NCBI RefSeq assembly: GCF_005938675.2
Contig: NZ_VCCH02000070.1
Coordinates: 1-43,921 of the forward strand
Source of the DNA: Mycobacterium sp. KBS0706
Lineage (GTDB): Bacteria; Pseudomonadota; Alphaproteobacteria; DSM-16000; Inquilinaceae
Length of the DNA: 43,921 nucleotides
Direction of reading: 5' to 3'
Part shown: one piece after another, positions 1 through 8,146 of the stretch
How positions within the stretch are numbered: position 1 is the first letter of the stretch
Layout: every line of letters starts with the position of its first letter
The notes under the pieces: generated by a model
Databases searched by the model: none
Seen by the model: the letters and a program-made list of their open reading frames with translations, nothing else
What the model was told of the DNA's origin: nothing
Program-made: the position numbers and the translations under genes

Positions 1-110
1 GAAAATTTACGGCCGGATGGTTGCCCTGGCTCCCGTTACCGGGGTGCCCAGCGGATCGCGCCGGGCCACGGTCCCGGAGGAAGCGCCTGACTTCGGTGAA
101 TCACCTATCC

Positions 111-746
111 TCAGCGCAGCCGGTCCCGCACCAGCCGGGCGATGCCGGCGGCGCGCTGCTCGACCGTCGCCAGCAGACGGTCGCGGCTGTCGGCATAGAC
201 CTGGCGGCGGGCGGAGTCGTCGAGGCCGCGCAGATTGACGTCGACGGCGTAGAGCACCGCCTCGACCGCGCCGCGCAGCGTCGCGGCGCCGGCGCCGACA
301 TCGCTGACGATCTGGGTCGCGGCCAGCGTGGCGGCCTGGTTGGCCAGGTCGATCCCCTCGAGCGCGGTCTGCGCCGCGTTCAGCGGGACCTCGGTGGCCG
401 CGATGGTCGCTTCCCGCAGCGCCTCGCGTCGCGCCGCCTTCTCCGCCTCGGTCGCCTTCGGCAGCTTCAGCGCCGCCATGAAGGCGTCGAACACGGCGAC
501 GTCGGCCTCGGCATGGGCCGACAGCTCGGCGATCAGCCGTTCGCCGGACGTGATCAGGGTGTCGAGGAAGCTCCGGTCGGCTGCCTTGTTGGCTGTGATG
601 CGCAGCGCCATCACCACCAGGCCGAGGCCGAGCGTCGCCGACACCATGGCCGCGGAGCCGCCGCCAGGGGTCGGCGAATCACTGGCCAGCGTGTCGCGGA
701 AGGTGGCGAGCGGCCAGCGCCACAGGCTGTCTTCGGTCTCGGTCAT
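111..746 (-). CDS. fchA: FchA-type cyclodeaminase/methenyl-THF cyclohydrolase
   Basis: A 211-residue protein of the formiminotransferase-cyclodeaminase C-domain family (FTCD_C). The N-terminal stretch 'SPTPGGGSAAM' (about residues 24-34) is the family hallmark, and the rest is the expected all-alpha fold rich in Ala and Leu. Family members deaminate formimino-THF or interconvert methenyl-THF and 10-formyl-THF in the cytoplasm. Its ATG overlaps the stop of the upstream folD gene in a TGATG arrangement, so the two are almost certainly translationally coupled. Pairing with FolD suggests the cyclohydrolase role rather than histidine degradation, since no hut genes are nearby. The family call is firm; the exact reaction is inference. 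Confidence 0.85.
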   Translation of the reverse strand: MTETEDSLWRWPLATFRDTLASDSPTPGGGSAAMVSATLGLGLVVMALRITANKAADRSFLDTLITSGERLIAELSAHAEADVAVFDAFMAALKLPKATEAEKAARREALREATIAATEVPLNAAQTALEGIDLANQAATLAATQIVSDVGAGAATLRGAVEAVLYAVDVNLRGLDDSARRQVYADSRDRLLATVEQRAAGIARLVRDRLR

Positions 747-1600
747 CACACCCTCCCGGCGCGGCGCTGCAGTTCCACCGCCTGCAGCAGGTTGCTGAAG
801 ATCAGGGTCGCGGTCAGCGGCCCGACGCCGCCCGGCACCGGCGTCAGCGCCGCCACGACCGGGCGGACGCCGTCGGCATCGACATCGCCGACCACCCGGC
901 CGTCGACCACCGAGATGCCGGCATCGACCACCACCTGGCCCGGCCGGACCATGGCGCCGGTGACCAGGCCGGGCCGGCCGGTGGCGACGAAGACGATGTC
1001 GGCGGCGGCGACCGCGGCGGCCAGGTCGCGGGTGCGGCTGTGGCACACCGTCACCGTAGCGTCGCGGTTGACCAGCATCGGCGCCAGCGCCCGGCCGACG
1101 GCACGGCCGCGGCCGACCACGACGGCCCGCGCCCCCTTCAGGTCGGCGGCGGTCTCGGCCAGCTGGATGCAGGCGGCCGGGGTGGCCGGCAGCAGCGCGT
1201 CGGCCTCGCGCCCGGCGGCGATCAGGCCGAGATTGTGCGGTGTCAGCCCGTCGACATCCTTCAGCGGGTCGAGCTGCCGGATGGCGACCTCGACATCCAG
1301 CCCGGCGGCCAGCGGCAGCTCCAGCAGGATGCCGTGCACGCCGGGATCGGCCGACAGCGCCGCGATGCGGGCGTCGAGCGCGGCCTGCCCGCCGGCGGGA
1401 TCGACCGCCTCGACCCGGAAGCCCAGGCCCAGCGTGTCGGCGGTGCGCTGCTTGGCGGCGGCATAGCGGGCGACCGCGGCGTCGTCGCTGGCCACCACCA
1501 CGGCCAGGCAGGGGCGCAGGTCCGGCGGCTTCTCCGCCTGGATCCGCGATCGGATCCGCTCCGCGATCGACTTGCCCAGCAGGGCGGCGGCTTCGGCCAT
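746..1600 (-). CDS. folD: FolD-type methylene-THF dehydrogenase/cyclohydrolase
   Basis: A 284-residue protein matching the usual FolD length. The catalytic Tyr-x3-Lys is present in 'ARYAAAKQRT' (about residue 50), the Asp motif reads 'DVDGLTPHNLG', and the C-terminal 'PGGVGPLT' signature is intact. NADP-binding motif 'VVGRGRAVGR' differs slightly from the common 'GRSxxVGxP'. The residue that is Gln in the usual 'QLPLP' motif is Glu here ('LLELPLAAG'); in the family that Gln helps set cyclohydrolase activity. Together with the coupled FchA-type cyclohydrolase downstream, this suggests a FolD working mainly as dehydrogenase, with the neighbour doing the second step; this is inference. The start at 1600 fits the family N-terminus, and folK diverges from the 177-base region upstream. 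Confidence 0.88.
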   Translation of the reverse strand: MAEAAALLGKSIAERIRSRIQAEKPPDLRPCLAVVVASDDAAVARYAAAKQRTADTLGLGFRVEAVDPAGGQAALDARIAALSADPGVHGILLELPLAAGLDVEVAIRQLDPLKDVDGLTPHNLGLIAAGREADALLPATPAACIQLAETAADLKGARAVVVGRGRAVGRALAPMLVNRDATVTVCHSRTRDLAAAVAAADIVFVATGRPGLVTGAMVRPGQVVVDAGISVVDGRVVGDVDADGVRPVVAALTPVPGGVGPLTATLIFSNLLQAVELQRRAGRV

Positions 1601-1777
1601 GGCGAGGGTCCCGTTGAGGCGTCCGGCCCGGCATACACCATCGCGGCGCGGCCCGGCTCGACATTTCCGCCGGACAAGGCCATAACGCCGCCGCCCCGCG
1701 CCACTGGGGCCGCGACACCGTTCGGCCGATTCGCGGCGAAACGCGGATTCGGCGCGGAGCAAGCCCCGGAGCGAGCC

Positions 1778-2272
1778 ATGGTCCCCGTCCTGTTCGCGCT
1801 CGGCACCAATCTCGGCGACCGCGAGGCCAATCTGCGCCGGGCGATCGCCTGGCTGCGTCGCGAGACCACGGTCGATGCGGTCTCCGCCGTCTATGAGACG
1901 GCGCCAATGTACGATACCGACCAGGACAGCTTCCTCAACATGTGCGTCGCCGCCCGCACCGGCCTCGCGCCCGAGGCGCTGCTGGCGCGGCTGAAGGCGG
2001 CGGAGGCGGAGATCGGCCGAGTGCCCAGCCGTCCCAACGGGCCGCGGCTGATCGATCTCGACCTGCTGCTCTATGGCGACCGCCTCGTCGACCGGCCGGA
2101 TCTGACGGTGCCGCATCCGCGGATGGCGGAGCGCGGCTTCGTCCTGGCGCCCGCTGCCGATGTCGCCGCCGGCTGGGTCCATCCGGTCGAAGGCCGCAGC
2201 GTGGCCGAACTGCTGCAGGCGCTCGGGCCACTCCCCGGCGTGGTCCGGCGCGACGACCTGCGGCTGGGGTAG
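1778..2272 (+). CDS. folK: HPPK, hydroxymethyldihydropterin pyrophosphokinase
   Basis: A 164-residue protein of normal HPPK length. It transfers pyrophosphate from ATP to 6-hydroxymethyl-7,8-dihydropterin in folate synthesis. The N-terminal 'ALGTNLGDREANL' is the usual opening, and the HPPK signature is seen as 'NGPRLIDLDLLLYG' (about residues 89-102), carrying the Mg-binding aspartates. The 'PHPRMAERGFVLAPAAD' segment is also typical. The ATG at 1778 follows 'GGAG' by a short spacer and gives the expected N-terminus. It diverges from folD-fchA, so this end of the window is a small folate/one-carbon cluster; folP and folB, common partners, are not in view. Confidence 0.93.
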   Translation: MVPVLFALGTNLGDREANLRRAIAWLRRETTVDAVSAVYETAPMYDTDQDSFLNMCVAARTGLAPEALLARLKAAEAEIGRVPSRPNGPRLIDLDLLLYGDRLVDRPDLTVPHPRMAERGFVLAPAADVAAGWVHPVEGRSVAELLQALGPLPGVVRRDDLRLG

Positions 2273-2318
2273 GTTCGGACGGACGGCCGCTTCGCGGCAC
2301 CGGTCGTTCCGGCGCCCT

Positions 2319-3293
2319 TCACGAGCCGATCTGCAGGATGATCTTGCCGCGGGGGTGCGGGCGGGCGCCTTCCAGCATTTCATGGGCGGCCCGCGCTGCG
2401 GTCAGCGGCAGGATCGAGCTGATCTGCATGGCCAACTCTCCGGCGTCGACCATCGCGGCGATCCGCTCCAGATGAGCCGTGGTCACCTGCACCAGGAAGA
2501 ACCCGGCCGTCACGCCACGCCGTGCGGCTTCCTGCTGGTCCGGCTGCGACACCGCCGAGACCAGCCTGCCGCCGCGTTTCAGCACGGCGAAGGACCGGCT
2601 CTGTGCTTCGCCGCCGACCAGATCGATCACGGCATCGACGAGCTCCACCCGGTCCTCGAGCCTGTCCTTGCGGTCGACCACCTCGTCTGCGCCCAGGCTG
2701 CGGAGATAGGCGAGGTCGGCCGCGCTCGCGGTGGCGATCACCCGCGCCCCGGCGCGATGAGCGATCTGCACGGCGTAGGCGCCAACATTGCCGGCGCCGC
2801 CGAGGACCAGCACGGTCTGGGTCCGGCCGAGCTGCGTCTGCTCGAACAGGGCCTGCCAGGCGGTCACCGCCACCACCGGCAGGGAGGCGGCCTCGACATG
2901 GCCGATCCGGCCCGGCTTTCGGGCGATCATGGCCGCCGAGGCGAGGGCATATTCGGCATAGGCGCCGGTGAAGCGGGCGTTGGTCACGCCGAACACCTCG
3001 TCGCCGGGGGCGAAGCCGGTGGCGCCGGGACCGGTCGCCTCGACCGTGCCCGATAGGTCGGAGCCGAGGGTCAGCGGCAGGGGCTGCGGCAGGACGCTTT
3101 TGCCGGCCCGGATCCAGCCATCCCAGGGGCCGACTCCGGCAGCGGCGACGCGGACCAGGACCTCGCCCTCGCCCGGTTCGGGCCGTTCGACATCCTCGAA
3201 CGCGATCACCTCGGGCGAACCGAACCGGTGGACGCGGGACGCCTTCATCAATAGGGAAGCCGGGGGTTGCCGAGAGCCGAGCGACGTCGTCAT
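2319..3293 (-). CDS. NADP-dependent quinone-oxidoreductase-like MDR protein
   Basis: A 324-residue medium-chain dehydrogenase/reductase of the zinc-free quinone oxidoreductase (QOR) type. The GroES-like half carries 'EVLVRVAAAGVGPWD' and 'GSDLSGTVEATGPGATGFAPGD'; the Rossmann half carries the NADPH motif 'GGAGNVGAYAVQIA' (about residues 165-178). No structural-zinc cysteine cluster is visible. The start at 3293 has 'GCGAGGATC' ending a few bases upstream; a second ATG at 3248 would give the more usual 'MKASRVHRFG' start but has no visible ribosome site. Substrate unknown. It stands alone, tail to tail with folK, with 186 bases separating it from the lacI-type gene upstream. Confidence 0.82.
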   Translation of the reverse strand: MTTSLGSRQPPASLLMKASRVHRFGSPEVIAFEDVERPEPGEGEVLVRVAAAGVGPWDGWIRAGKSVLPQPLPLTLGSDLSGTVEATGPGATGFAPGDEVFGVTNARFTGAYAEYALASAAMIARKPGRIGHVEAASLPVVAVTAWQALFEQTQLGRTQTVLVLGGAGNVGAYAVQIAHRAGARVIATASAADLAYLRSLGADEVVDRKDRLEDRVELVDAVIDLVGGEAQSRSFAVLKRGGRLVSAVSQPDQQEAARRGVTAGFFLVQVTTAHLERIAAMVDAGELAMQISSILPLTAARAAHEMLEGARPHPRGKIILQIGS

Positions 3294-3479
3294 GGACTGA
3301 TCCTCGCTGGTTGCCCATCTCGGGGCTTGGTTTGGCCTGGACCCAGAATGCGACAACTCGGAAAGCGAGGGAAAAGATCATCGGCCGGGGGCGGACGGTC
3401 CCCTGGCAAACCCCGAGCCGGCTGATCGGCCTGATCGTGTCTGGCCGCCTCATCCGCCGCCGATGCGTGAGCCCCAGAT

Positions 3480-4511
3480 CTAAGCCTCTGCCGGCGCCGG
3501 CCCGGCCGAGCCGCGCTCGATCAGCTCCGGCACCCCCAGCTGCGACGGCGGCGTCTCGCCCCGCAGCAGCGCCAGGACCTGCTCGGCCAGGTATTCGCCG
3601 AAGGGGCGCAGCGAGGTGCGGAAGGTGGTCAGCGGCGGGTTGGCCAGCGCAGCGATCGGGATGTCGTCGCAGCCGATGATCGACACGTCGACGCCGACCA
3701 GGAGGCCGGCGGTGCGCACCGCCTCGGCGGCGCCGAACGCCATCTCGTCATTGCCGCACAGGATCCCGGTCGGCCGCCGCGACAGCGCCAGCAGGGCCGC
3801 GGCCTGGCGCCTGCCGGTCTCGGCGGTGTAGTCGCCGCAGCGATGCCAGGCCGGGTCGGCTTCCAGGCCGGCCTCGGCCAGCGCTTCCTGCCAGCCGAGC
3901 AGGCGCTGGTGGCTGGCATTGACCTGCGCCGGGGTGTTGATCAGGCCGATGCGGCGATGGCCGCGGGCAGCCAGCCAGGCGGTCGCGGCCCGGCCGCTGG
4001 CCCGATGGTCGGCATCGACGAAGGGCGTGTCCGGCCGCTCGCCGTCGCGGCCGAGCATGACGAAGGGAAAGTCCAGCCGACGCAGATAGGCGGCGCGTGG
4101 GTCGTCGACCCGCACCCGGGTCAGAATCACGGCATCGACCCGCCGGCCCTCGACCAGCCGGCGCAGCACCTCGATCTCCTGGCAATCCGGCGCGGCGCCG
4201 GCGACCAGCACGGCGTAGCCGGCCGGCGCAAGCACCGCGTCGATGCCGGTCAGCAAGGGCAGGAAATAGCTGTCGACCAGGCCGGCCGGCGATGGTGTCA
4301 GCAGGAAGCCGACCGCGTCGGCCCGGCCGCGGCGCAGGGTGCGGCCGAGCGCGTTCGGCGTGTACCCGACCTCCGCCGCCGCCGCCAGCACCCGCTTGCG
4401 GGTCTCGTCGGCGACGTCGCTATGGCCGTTGAGGGCGCGCGAGACGGTGTAGGTCGACAATCCGAGCGACCGGGCGAGTTCGACGATGCCCACCCGTTTG
4501 CGATCCGCCAT
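3480..4511 (-). CDS. LacI-family transcriptional regulator
   Basis: A 343-residue LacI/GalR-type repressor. The N-terminal helix-turn-helix and hinge helix are clear (about residues 8-58), with 'TYTVSRALNGHSDV' as recognition and hinge region. The rest is a type I periplasmic-binding-protein fold; 'ILCGNDEMAFGAAEAV' and 'DVSIIGCDDIPIA' are typical ligand-domain segments. It lies 15 bases downstream of the glycosidase gene on the same strand, so it is probably co-transcribed with it and likely controls it in response to a sugar. A sugar ligand is inference from the neighbour. The AT-rich palindrome upstream of the glycosidase gene is a possible binding site, although it lacks the central CG step common in LacI-family operators. 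Confidence 0.9.
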   Translation of the reverse strand: MADRKRVGIVELARSLGLSTYTVSRALNGHSDVADETRKRVLAAAAEVGYTPNALGRTLRRGRADAVGFLLTPSPAGLVDSYFLPLLTGIDAVLAPAGYAVLVAGAAPDCQEIEVLRRLVEGRRVDAVILTRVRVDDPRAAYLRRLDFPFVMLGRDGERPDTPFVDADHRASGRAATAWLAARGHRRIGLINTPAQVNASHQRLLGWQEALAEAGLEADPAWHRCGDYTAETGRRQAAALLALSRRPTGILCGNDEMAFGAAEAVRTAGLLVGVDVSIIGCDDIPIAALANPPLTTFRTSLRPFGEYLAEQVLALLRGETPPSQLGVPELIERGSAGPAPAEA

Positions 4512-4526
4512 GCGCCCGTCCCGTCG

Positions 4527-5621
4527 TCAATCTTCGAGGCCGGCGAACAGCAGCACCATGGCTGCGGTCGAGGAGACGTCGGCGCCGCCGATCCCCTCGC
4601 CGGTGATCGGGTCGAAGTATTCGCGGAAGCCGCTGCGCCCGACAACGGTCATGCTGTCGCGGCGGATGCGCGCCGCCAGGTCGCGCCGGCCGGCGCGACG
4701 GATCCCGTCATACAGCATCCAGTTGACCGGCAGCGAGACCGCGCCGCGCCAGGGGCGCCCGGGGTCGAATTCGGGCTGGCCGGGCTCGAAGCTCGGCACC
4801 GCGACGGCGGCCTGGTCCAGCCAGCGTTCCAGCCGGGCCGGCAGGGCCGGGTGCCGCGCCGCCAGGGCCGGATCGGCGTAGAGCGGCAGCAGGCCGCCGA
4901 TGCCGGGGTGGCGGATCGGCTGCCCGCTGGCGGCGTCGCGCGAATGGTAGGCGCCGTCGGCCTTGTCCCAGCATGCTTCCAGCGCCGCCCGGGTTCCGGC
5001 GATCATGCGGTCGACCTCGACCATGCCGGCGCGGTCGTCGATCATGTCGAGCAGGAAGCGCAGGTCGCGGTTGGCGCGCTGCAGGATGACGTTGAAGCCG
5101 ATATCGGCGACGCGGAACGGGGCGGCCGCTGCGTCCCGGGCCGCCATCCCGCTCTCCTCGGGCCCACTCTCCTCGGGATGAGTGATCGCCGCCAGCCCGG
5201 TGCCCTCGGGGTCCCGCGCCGCGGCGAACCAGCGGTGCCAGGCCAGCAGCTTCGGCGCCAGGATCCGCAGGCGGGGGCGCGACCGACGCACCCCGAAGCG
5301 CTCGAACAGATAGCGGGCGGCGGTGGTGGCGACGGGCGCGTGGGTGAGGCCCGATGCTGCCGCGCTGCCGGCGGCATCGCCGGGCTCGCCGCCATGCGGC
5401 AGGAGGTGCGGCACCATGCCGTCCGGCTCCTGCCCGGCCAGCAGGGTCTCGATCTCGGTCCAGGCGCGGTCCTCGTGGAACTGGGCGAGGCCGAACGCGG
5501 CCAGGCTCGAATCCCAGTTCCGCTGTGCCGCGCGGGGGTCGGCGGCGGTCGGCACGATGTGGTCGCCCCGGTCATTGGCCCGGAGGATGGCGATCGCGGC
5601 CTTGGTCAGCTCTGTGGTCAT
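4527..5621 (-). CDS. GH63/MGH1-like glycoside hydrolase, motif altered
   Basis: A 364-residue (alpha/alpha)6-barrel-like protein resembling the MGH1/GH63 group (trehalase-, glucosylglycerate- and mannosylglycerate-hydrolase-like). Supporting segments: 'RNWDSSLAAFGLAQFHEDRA' near residue 34, 'QEPDGMVPHLLPHG', and the C-terminal 'FREYFDPITGEGIGG', where the family places its catalytic base Glu. The central motif that in related enzymes runs ESG-x-DNSP and supplies the general-acid Asp is not visible; at that place (5152-5177) the protein has a duplicated 'EESG' encoded by an 11-bp direct repeat with a 15-bp period. It may therefore be inactive or altered. No signal peptide, so cytoplasmic. Family call moderate; substrate unknown. 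Probably in one operon with the LacI regulator downstream. Confidence 0.62.
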   Translation of the reverse strand: MTTELTKAAIAILRANDRGDHIVPTAADPRAAQRNWDSSLAAFGLAQFHEDRAWTEIETLLAGQEPDGMVPHLLPHGGEPGDAAGSAAASGLTHAPVATTAARYLFERFGVRRSRPRLRILAPKLLAWHRWFAAARDPEGTGLAAITHPEESGPEESGMAARDAAAAPFRVADIGFNVILQRANRDLRFLLDMIDDRAGMVEVDRMIAGTRAALEACWDKADGAYHSRDAASGQPIRHPGIGGLLPLYADPALAARHPALPARLERWLDQAAVAVPSFEPGQPEFDPGRPWRGAVSLPVNWMLYDGIRRAGRRDLAARIRRDSMTVVGRSGFREYFDPITGEGIGGADVSSTAAMVLLFAGLED

Positions 5622-5677
5622 GACGCTCGCGGTCGGTTTCGGCGGGCCGGCAACGGCGGCGAGTGGTTATCTAAATA

Positions 5678-5698
5678 TTTATGAAAAATAAACATAAA
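5678..5698. promoter_or_regulatory. AT-rich palindrome, candidate operator
   Basis: The arms TTTATG (5678-5683) and CATAAA (5693-5698) form an inverted repeat with a 9-base A/T spacer, next to a second perfect palindrome TAAATATTTA (5672-5681). This is the most AT-rich stretch in the window and lies between the divergent glycosidase and secreted-protein genes. Promoter or operator function for either gene is inference. Confidence 0.4.
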
Positions 5699-5772
5699 AA
5701 CAATGCGAAACGGTCTGGCTTTCCCGCGAGCCCCCCTTTACCGCGAGGCGGCGGACAGCCACACTGGCCGGC

Positions 5773-6393
5773 ATGAGGCGCTCGGCGTTATGCGCCCCCG
5801 TCATCGTCCTGGCGGCATGGGGGGTGGCCGCCCACGCGGCAGAGATGACGGTCGCGGGGATCACCTTCAGCGACGCCGAAGGTGGCTTCGTGCTTGAATC
5901 CGCGACCGGCGCCGGGCGGCTGGACGACCCCTTCGTGGTGGTCGAGCGGATCACCGGCAAGGGCGAGGCGGCGCTGACCGTCAGCGGGCTGACGCCGGCC
6001 TTCGGCAACCGCGTCGGCACCGCGCATCTCGCCGGCTTCGCTTTGGTCAAGGTGGTGCGCAACGACACCGCGGAGACCTGGCGCGACTTCCCGGTCGAGC
6101 TGCAGGAGCAGCGCGGCGACCAGAGCCCCTATGGCGACGGCCTGTCCTTCGCCCAGGCGCCGGAGGCGGTGCGCGGCATCCGCGCCGACCGCTTCACCGC
6201 GGCCCAGATGTATGACGAGCCGCGCGACATGGTGCTGTTCCATGACGGCACGGTGCCGCCGGGCGGGACGGTGGTGCTGCGCGTCGTGGTCACCGACAAC
6301 ACCCCATCGGGCAGCTTCTACGTCGTGCAGCGCCGGATCCAGCCGACCGCGTCCCTGCCGCCGCCGTGGCGCGTCGCCAGGGCCCGGCCGTGA
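5773..6393 (+). CDS. Secreted protein of unknown family, paralogue 1
   Basis: A 206-residue protein with a clear Sec signal peptide (about residues 1-22, ending 'AAHA' before 'AEMTVAG'). I do not recognise the family. The mature part looks beta-rich: 'GFVLESATGAGRLDDPFVVVERITG' type strands (residues about 37-62) and 'PPGGTVVLRVVVTDN' near the C-terminus, reminiscent of immunoglobulin-like secretory domains. No lipobox, no cysteine pair. The next gene encodes a close homologue over the whole mature region, and the two overlap by GTGA, so they arose by tandem duplication and are co-translated. Probably periplasmic or extracellular. The AT-rich region just upstream probably holds the promoter. 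Confidence 0.72.
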   Translation: MRRSALCAPVIVLAAWGVAAHAAEMTVAGITFSDAEGGFVLESATGAGRLDDPFVVVERITGKGEAALTVSGLTPAFGNRVGTAHLAGFALVKVVRNDTAETWRDFPVELQEQRGDQSPYGDGLSFAQAPEAVRGIRADRFTAAQMYDEPRDMVLFHDGTVPPGGTVVLRVVVTDNTPSGSFYVVQRRIQPTASLPPPWRVARARP

Positions 6394-7022
6394 GCGGCGC
6401 CCTGCGCCGTGCCGCCATGGCCGGCCTGCTGCTGTGCCTGGGGCTTGCGGGCGCGGCGCAGGCGGGCGAGGTCTCCGCCGCAGGGCTGGTGTTCAGCGAT
6501 TCCGAAGGCGGCTTCGTGCTCGAATCCGCCAGCGGCACCGGGCGGCTCGACGACCCCTTCGTGGTGGTCGAGCGGATCACCGGCAACGGCGAGGCGGCGC
6601 TGACCATCACCGGGCTGACCACCGGCTTCGGCAACCGCATCGCCACGGCGCATCTCACCGGCTTCGCCCTGACCAAGATCGTGCGCAACGACACCAACCA
6701 GACTTGGCAGGACTTTCCGGTCGAGCTGGAGCGCAAGCGCGGCGAGGGCAGCACCTATGATGACGGCCTGTCCTTTGCCCAGGGGCCGCATGTGTCGCGC
6801 TCGATCTGGGCCGAGGGCTTCGCCTCCGGCCGGGTGATCGACGAGCCGCATGACGGCCTGGTCTTCGAGGGCGGCAGCATCCCGCCCGGCGGCACGGTGA
6901 CGCTGCATCTGGTGGTCACCGACAACATGCCGGCCGGGCCGATCTACCTGGTGCAGCGCCGCCTGGCGCCGACCGCGATGCTGCTGCCCGGCCGGCGCCG
7001 GATGGGCGCAACGCCGTCCTGA
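6390..7022 (+). CDS. Secreted protein of unknown family, paralogue 2
   Basis: A 210-residue homologue of the preceding gene product, sharing the segments 'GGFVLES', 'GRLDDPFVVVERITG', 'AFGN/GFGNR', 'DFPVEL', 'DGLSFAQ' and 'PPGGTV-L-VVTDN' in the same order. Signal peptide about residues 1-29 (hydrophobic 'MAGLLLCLGLAGAAQAG'). I chose the GTG at 6390 because it overlaps the upstream stop (GTGA), the usual coupling in this genome; an ATG at 6417 is an alternative that still leaves a complete signal peptide. Function unknown. ribF follows after 84 bases, so read-through into the ribF block is possible. Confidence 0.7.
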   Translation: MSGALRRAAMAGLLLCLGLAGAAQAGEVSAAGLVFSDSEGGFVLESASGTGRLDDPFVVVERITGNGEAALTITGLTTGFGNRIATAHLTGFALTKIVRNDTNQTWQDFPVELERKRGEGSTYDDGLSFAQGPHVSRSIWAEGFASGRVIDEPHDGLVFEGGSIPPGGTVTLHLVVTDNMPAGPIYLVQRRLAPTAMLLPGRRRMGATPS

Positions 7023-7106
7023 CCCCGGCCCTGCCCCCTGGCTGGCGGCGCCGGTCCTCGCTATATCCAACGGGCCCGGCACGACGGCCGGGCCGGGACG
7101 AGGCCC

Positions 7107-8045
7107 ATGCAGATCTTCCGCCACACCGAGAACCTGCCGACAGCGGCGCGCGGCGCGGTGGTCGCCATCGGCAATTTCGACGGCGTGCATCGCGGCCACC
7201 AGACCGTGGTCGCGGCGGCGCAGGCCGAGGCGCGACGGCTCGGCGTGCCGCTCTGCGTGCTCAGCTTCGAGCCGCATCCGCGCAGCCTGTTCCGGCCGCA
7301 GGACCCGCCGTTCCGGCTGACGCCGTTCCGGATCAAGGCGCGGCTCCTGGAGGCGCTGGGCGTCGACCTGCATGTGGTGCTGCATTTCGACCTGGCCTTC
7401 GCCGCCCGCTCGGCCGAGGATTTCATCGAGACCGTGCTGGTCCGCTCGCTCGGCGCCCGCCATGTCGTGGTCGGCTATGATTTCTGCTTCGGCCACCGCC
7501 GCGCCGGCACGCCGGAGACGCTGACCGCGTTCGGCCGGCGGCTCGGCTTCGGCGTCACCATCGTCACCCAGGCGTCGGACGAGACCGGCGGGCTCTACTC
7601 CTCCAGCCGGGCGCGCGAGCTGCTGGCCGAAGGCGACACCCGCGGCGCCGCCGAGATCCTGGGGCGGCCGTGGGAGATCGAGGGCCGGGTCGAGCATGGC
7701 GACAAGCGCGGCCGCCAGCTCGGCTTCCCGACCGCCAATGTCGAGCTCGGCGATTTCCTGCGCCCGGCCTACGGCATCTACGCCGTGCGCTGCGCCGTGG
7801 ACGAAGGCGGGCCGCTGGCCTGGCATGACGGCGTCGCCAATCTCGGCATCCGGCCGATGTGGCGGACCGAGGCGCCGCTGCTGGAAGCCTATCTGTTCGA
7901 CTTCTCCGGCGACCTCTACCACCGCCATCTGCGGGTGCAGCTGGTGGAATGGCTGCGCGGCGAGGAGAAGTTCGACTCGCTCGAGGCGCTGGTCGCCCAG
8001 ATCGACCGCGACTGCGAGGCCGCGCGGCAGGCGCTGGCGGGGTAG
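7107..8045 (+). CDS. ribF: Bifunctional riboflavin kinase/FAD synthetase
   Basis: A 312-residue RibF of normal length, making FMN from riboflavin and then FAD in the cytoplasm. The N-terminal FAD-synthetase nucleotidyltransferase domain has 'GNFDGVHRGH' at residues 22-31 and 'SFEPHPRSLF'; the 'SSSRARELL' segment near residue 168 is also standard. The C-terminal riboflavin-kinase barrel begins near 'GRVEHGDKRGRQLGFPTAN' with the conserved PTAN motif. An 8-bp GC hairpin (7073-7080 with 7087-7094) lies just before the start, but I see no FMN riboswitch. It begins the ribF-ileS-lspA order that is widespread in proteobacteria. Confidence 0.95.
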   Translation: MQIFRHTENLPTAARGAVVAIGNFDGVHRGHQTVVAAAQAEARRLGVPLCVLSFEPHPRSLFRPQDPPFRLTPFRIKARLLEALGVDLHVVLHFDLAFAARSAEDFIETVLVRSLGARHVVVGYDFCFGHRRAGTPETLTAFGRRLGFGVTIVTQASDETGGLYSSSRARELLAEGDTRGAAEILGRPWEIEGRVEHGDKRGRQLGFPTANVELGDFLRPAYGIYAVRCAVDEGGPLAWHDGVANLGIRPMWRTEAPLLEAYLFDFSGDLYHRHLRVQLVEWLRGEEKFDSLEALVAQIDRDCEAARQALAG

Positions 8046-8063
8046 GGCGCGACTCCGCGTGCC

Positions 8064-8091
8064 TTGACCCGGGGCGTCCATCCGGTACGAT
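8064..8091 (+). promoter_or_regulatory. Candidate sigma-70 promoter for ileS
   Basis: A -35 box TTGACC (8064-8069) and -10 box TACGAT (8086-8091) are separated by 16 bases. Transcription would start near 8098, leaving a leader of about 180 bases before ileS. Match quality is good for a GC-rich alphaproteobacterium; not experimentally shown. Confidence 0.5.
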
Positions 8092-8098
8092 GAGAGCC

Positions 8099-8146
8099 AT
8101 GCGCAAGCCGGCCGCCCTGTTCCGAATTATCCGCCCGGCCCTCTGA
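8099..8146 (+). CDS. Possible 15-residue ileS leader peptide
   Basis: A short ORF reads MRKPAALFRIIRPAL and stops at 8144-8146. Two adjacent isoleucine codons (ATT ATC) sit at positions 10-11, upstream of isoleucyl-tRNA synthetase. The predicted transcription start (about 8098) coincides with its ATG, so it would be translated from a leaderless mRNA, as described for the rhizobial trpL leader. No ribosome site precedes it. Against it: I see no terminator with a U-run between it and ileS, so any control would have to act by Rho or by translation. Chance is a real alternative. Confidence 0.3.
   Translation: MRKPAALFRIIRPAL

Noticed and set aside
1..110. Inverted repeats (such as CCCG-TTAC-CGGG near 33-44) as a terminator for fchA.
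   Set aside because: No T-run in the fchA direction and short stem; no call made.
5660..5705. AT-rich tract as a sign of horizontal transfer or an attachment site.
   Set aside because: It is confined to one divergent promoter, and flanking genes have ordinary GC content and codon use; promoter or operator is simpler.
7023..7106. FMN riboswitch before ribF.
   Set aside because: Only 84 bases with a single GC hairpin and none of the conserved FMN-element sequence.
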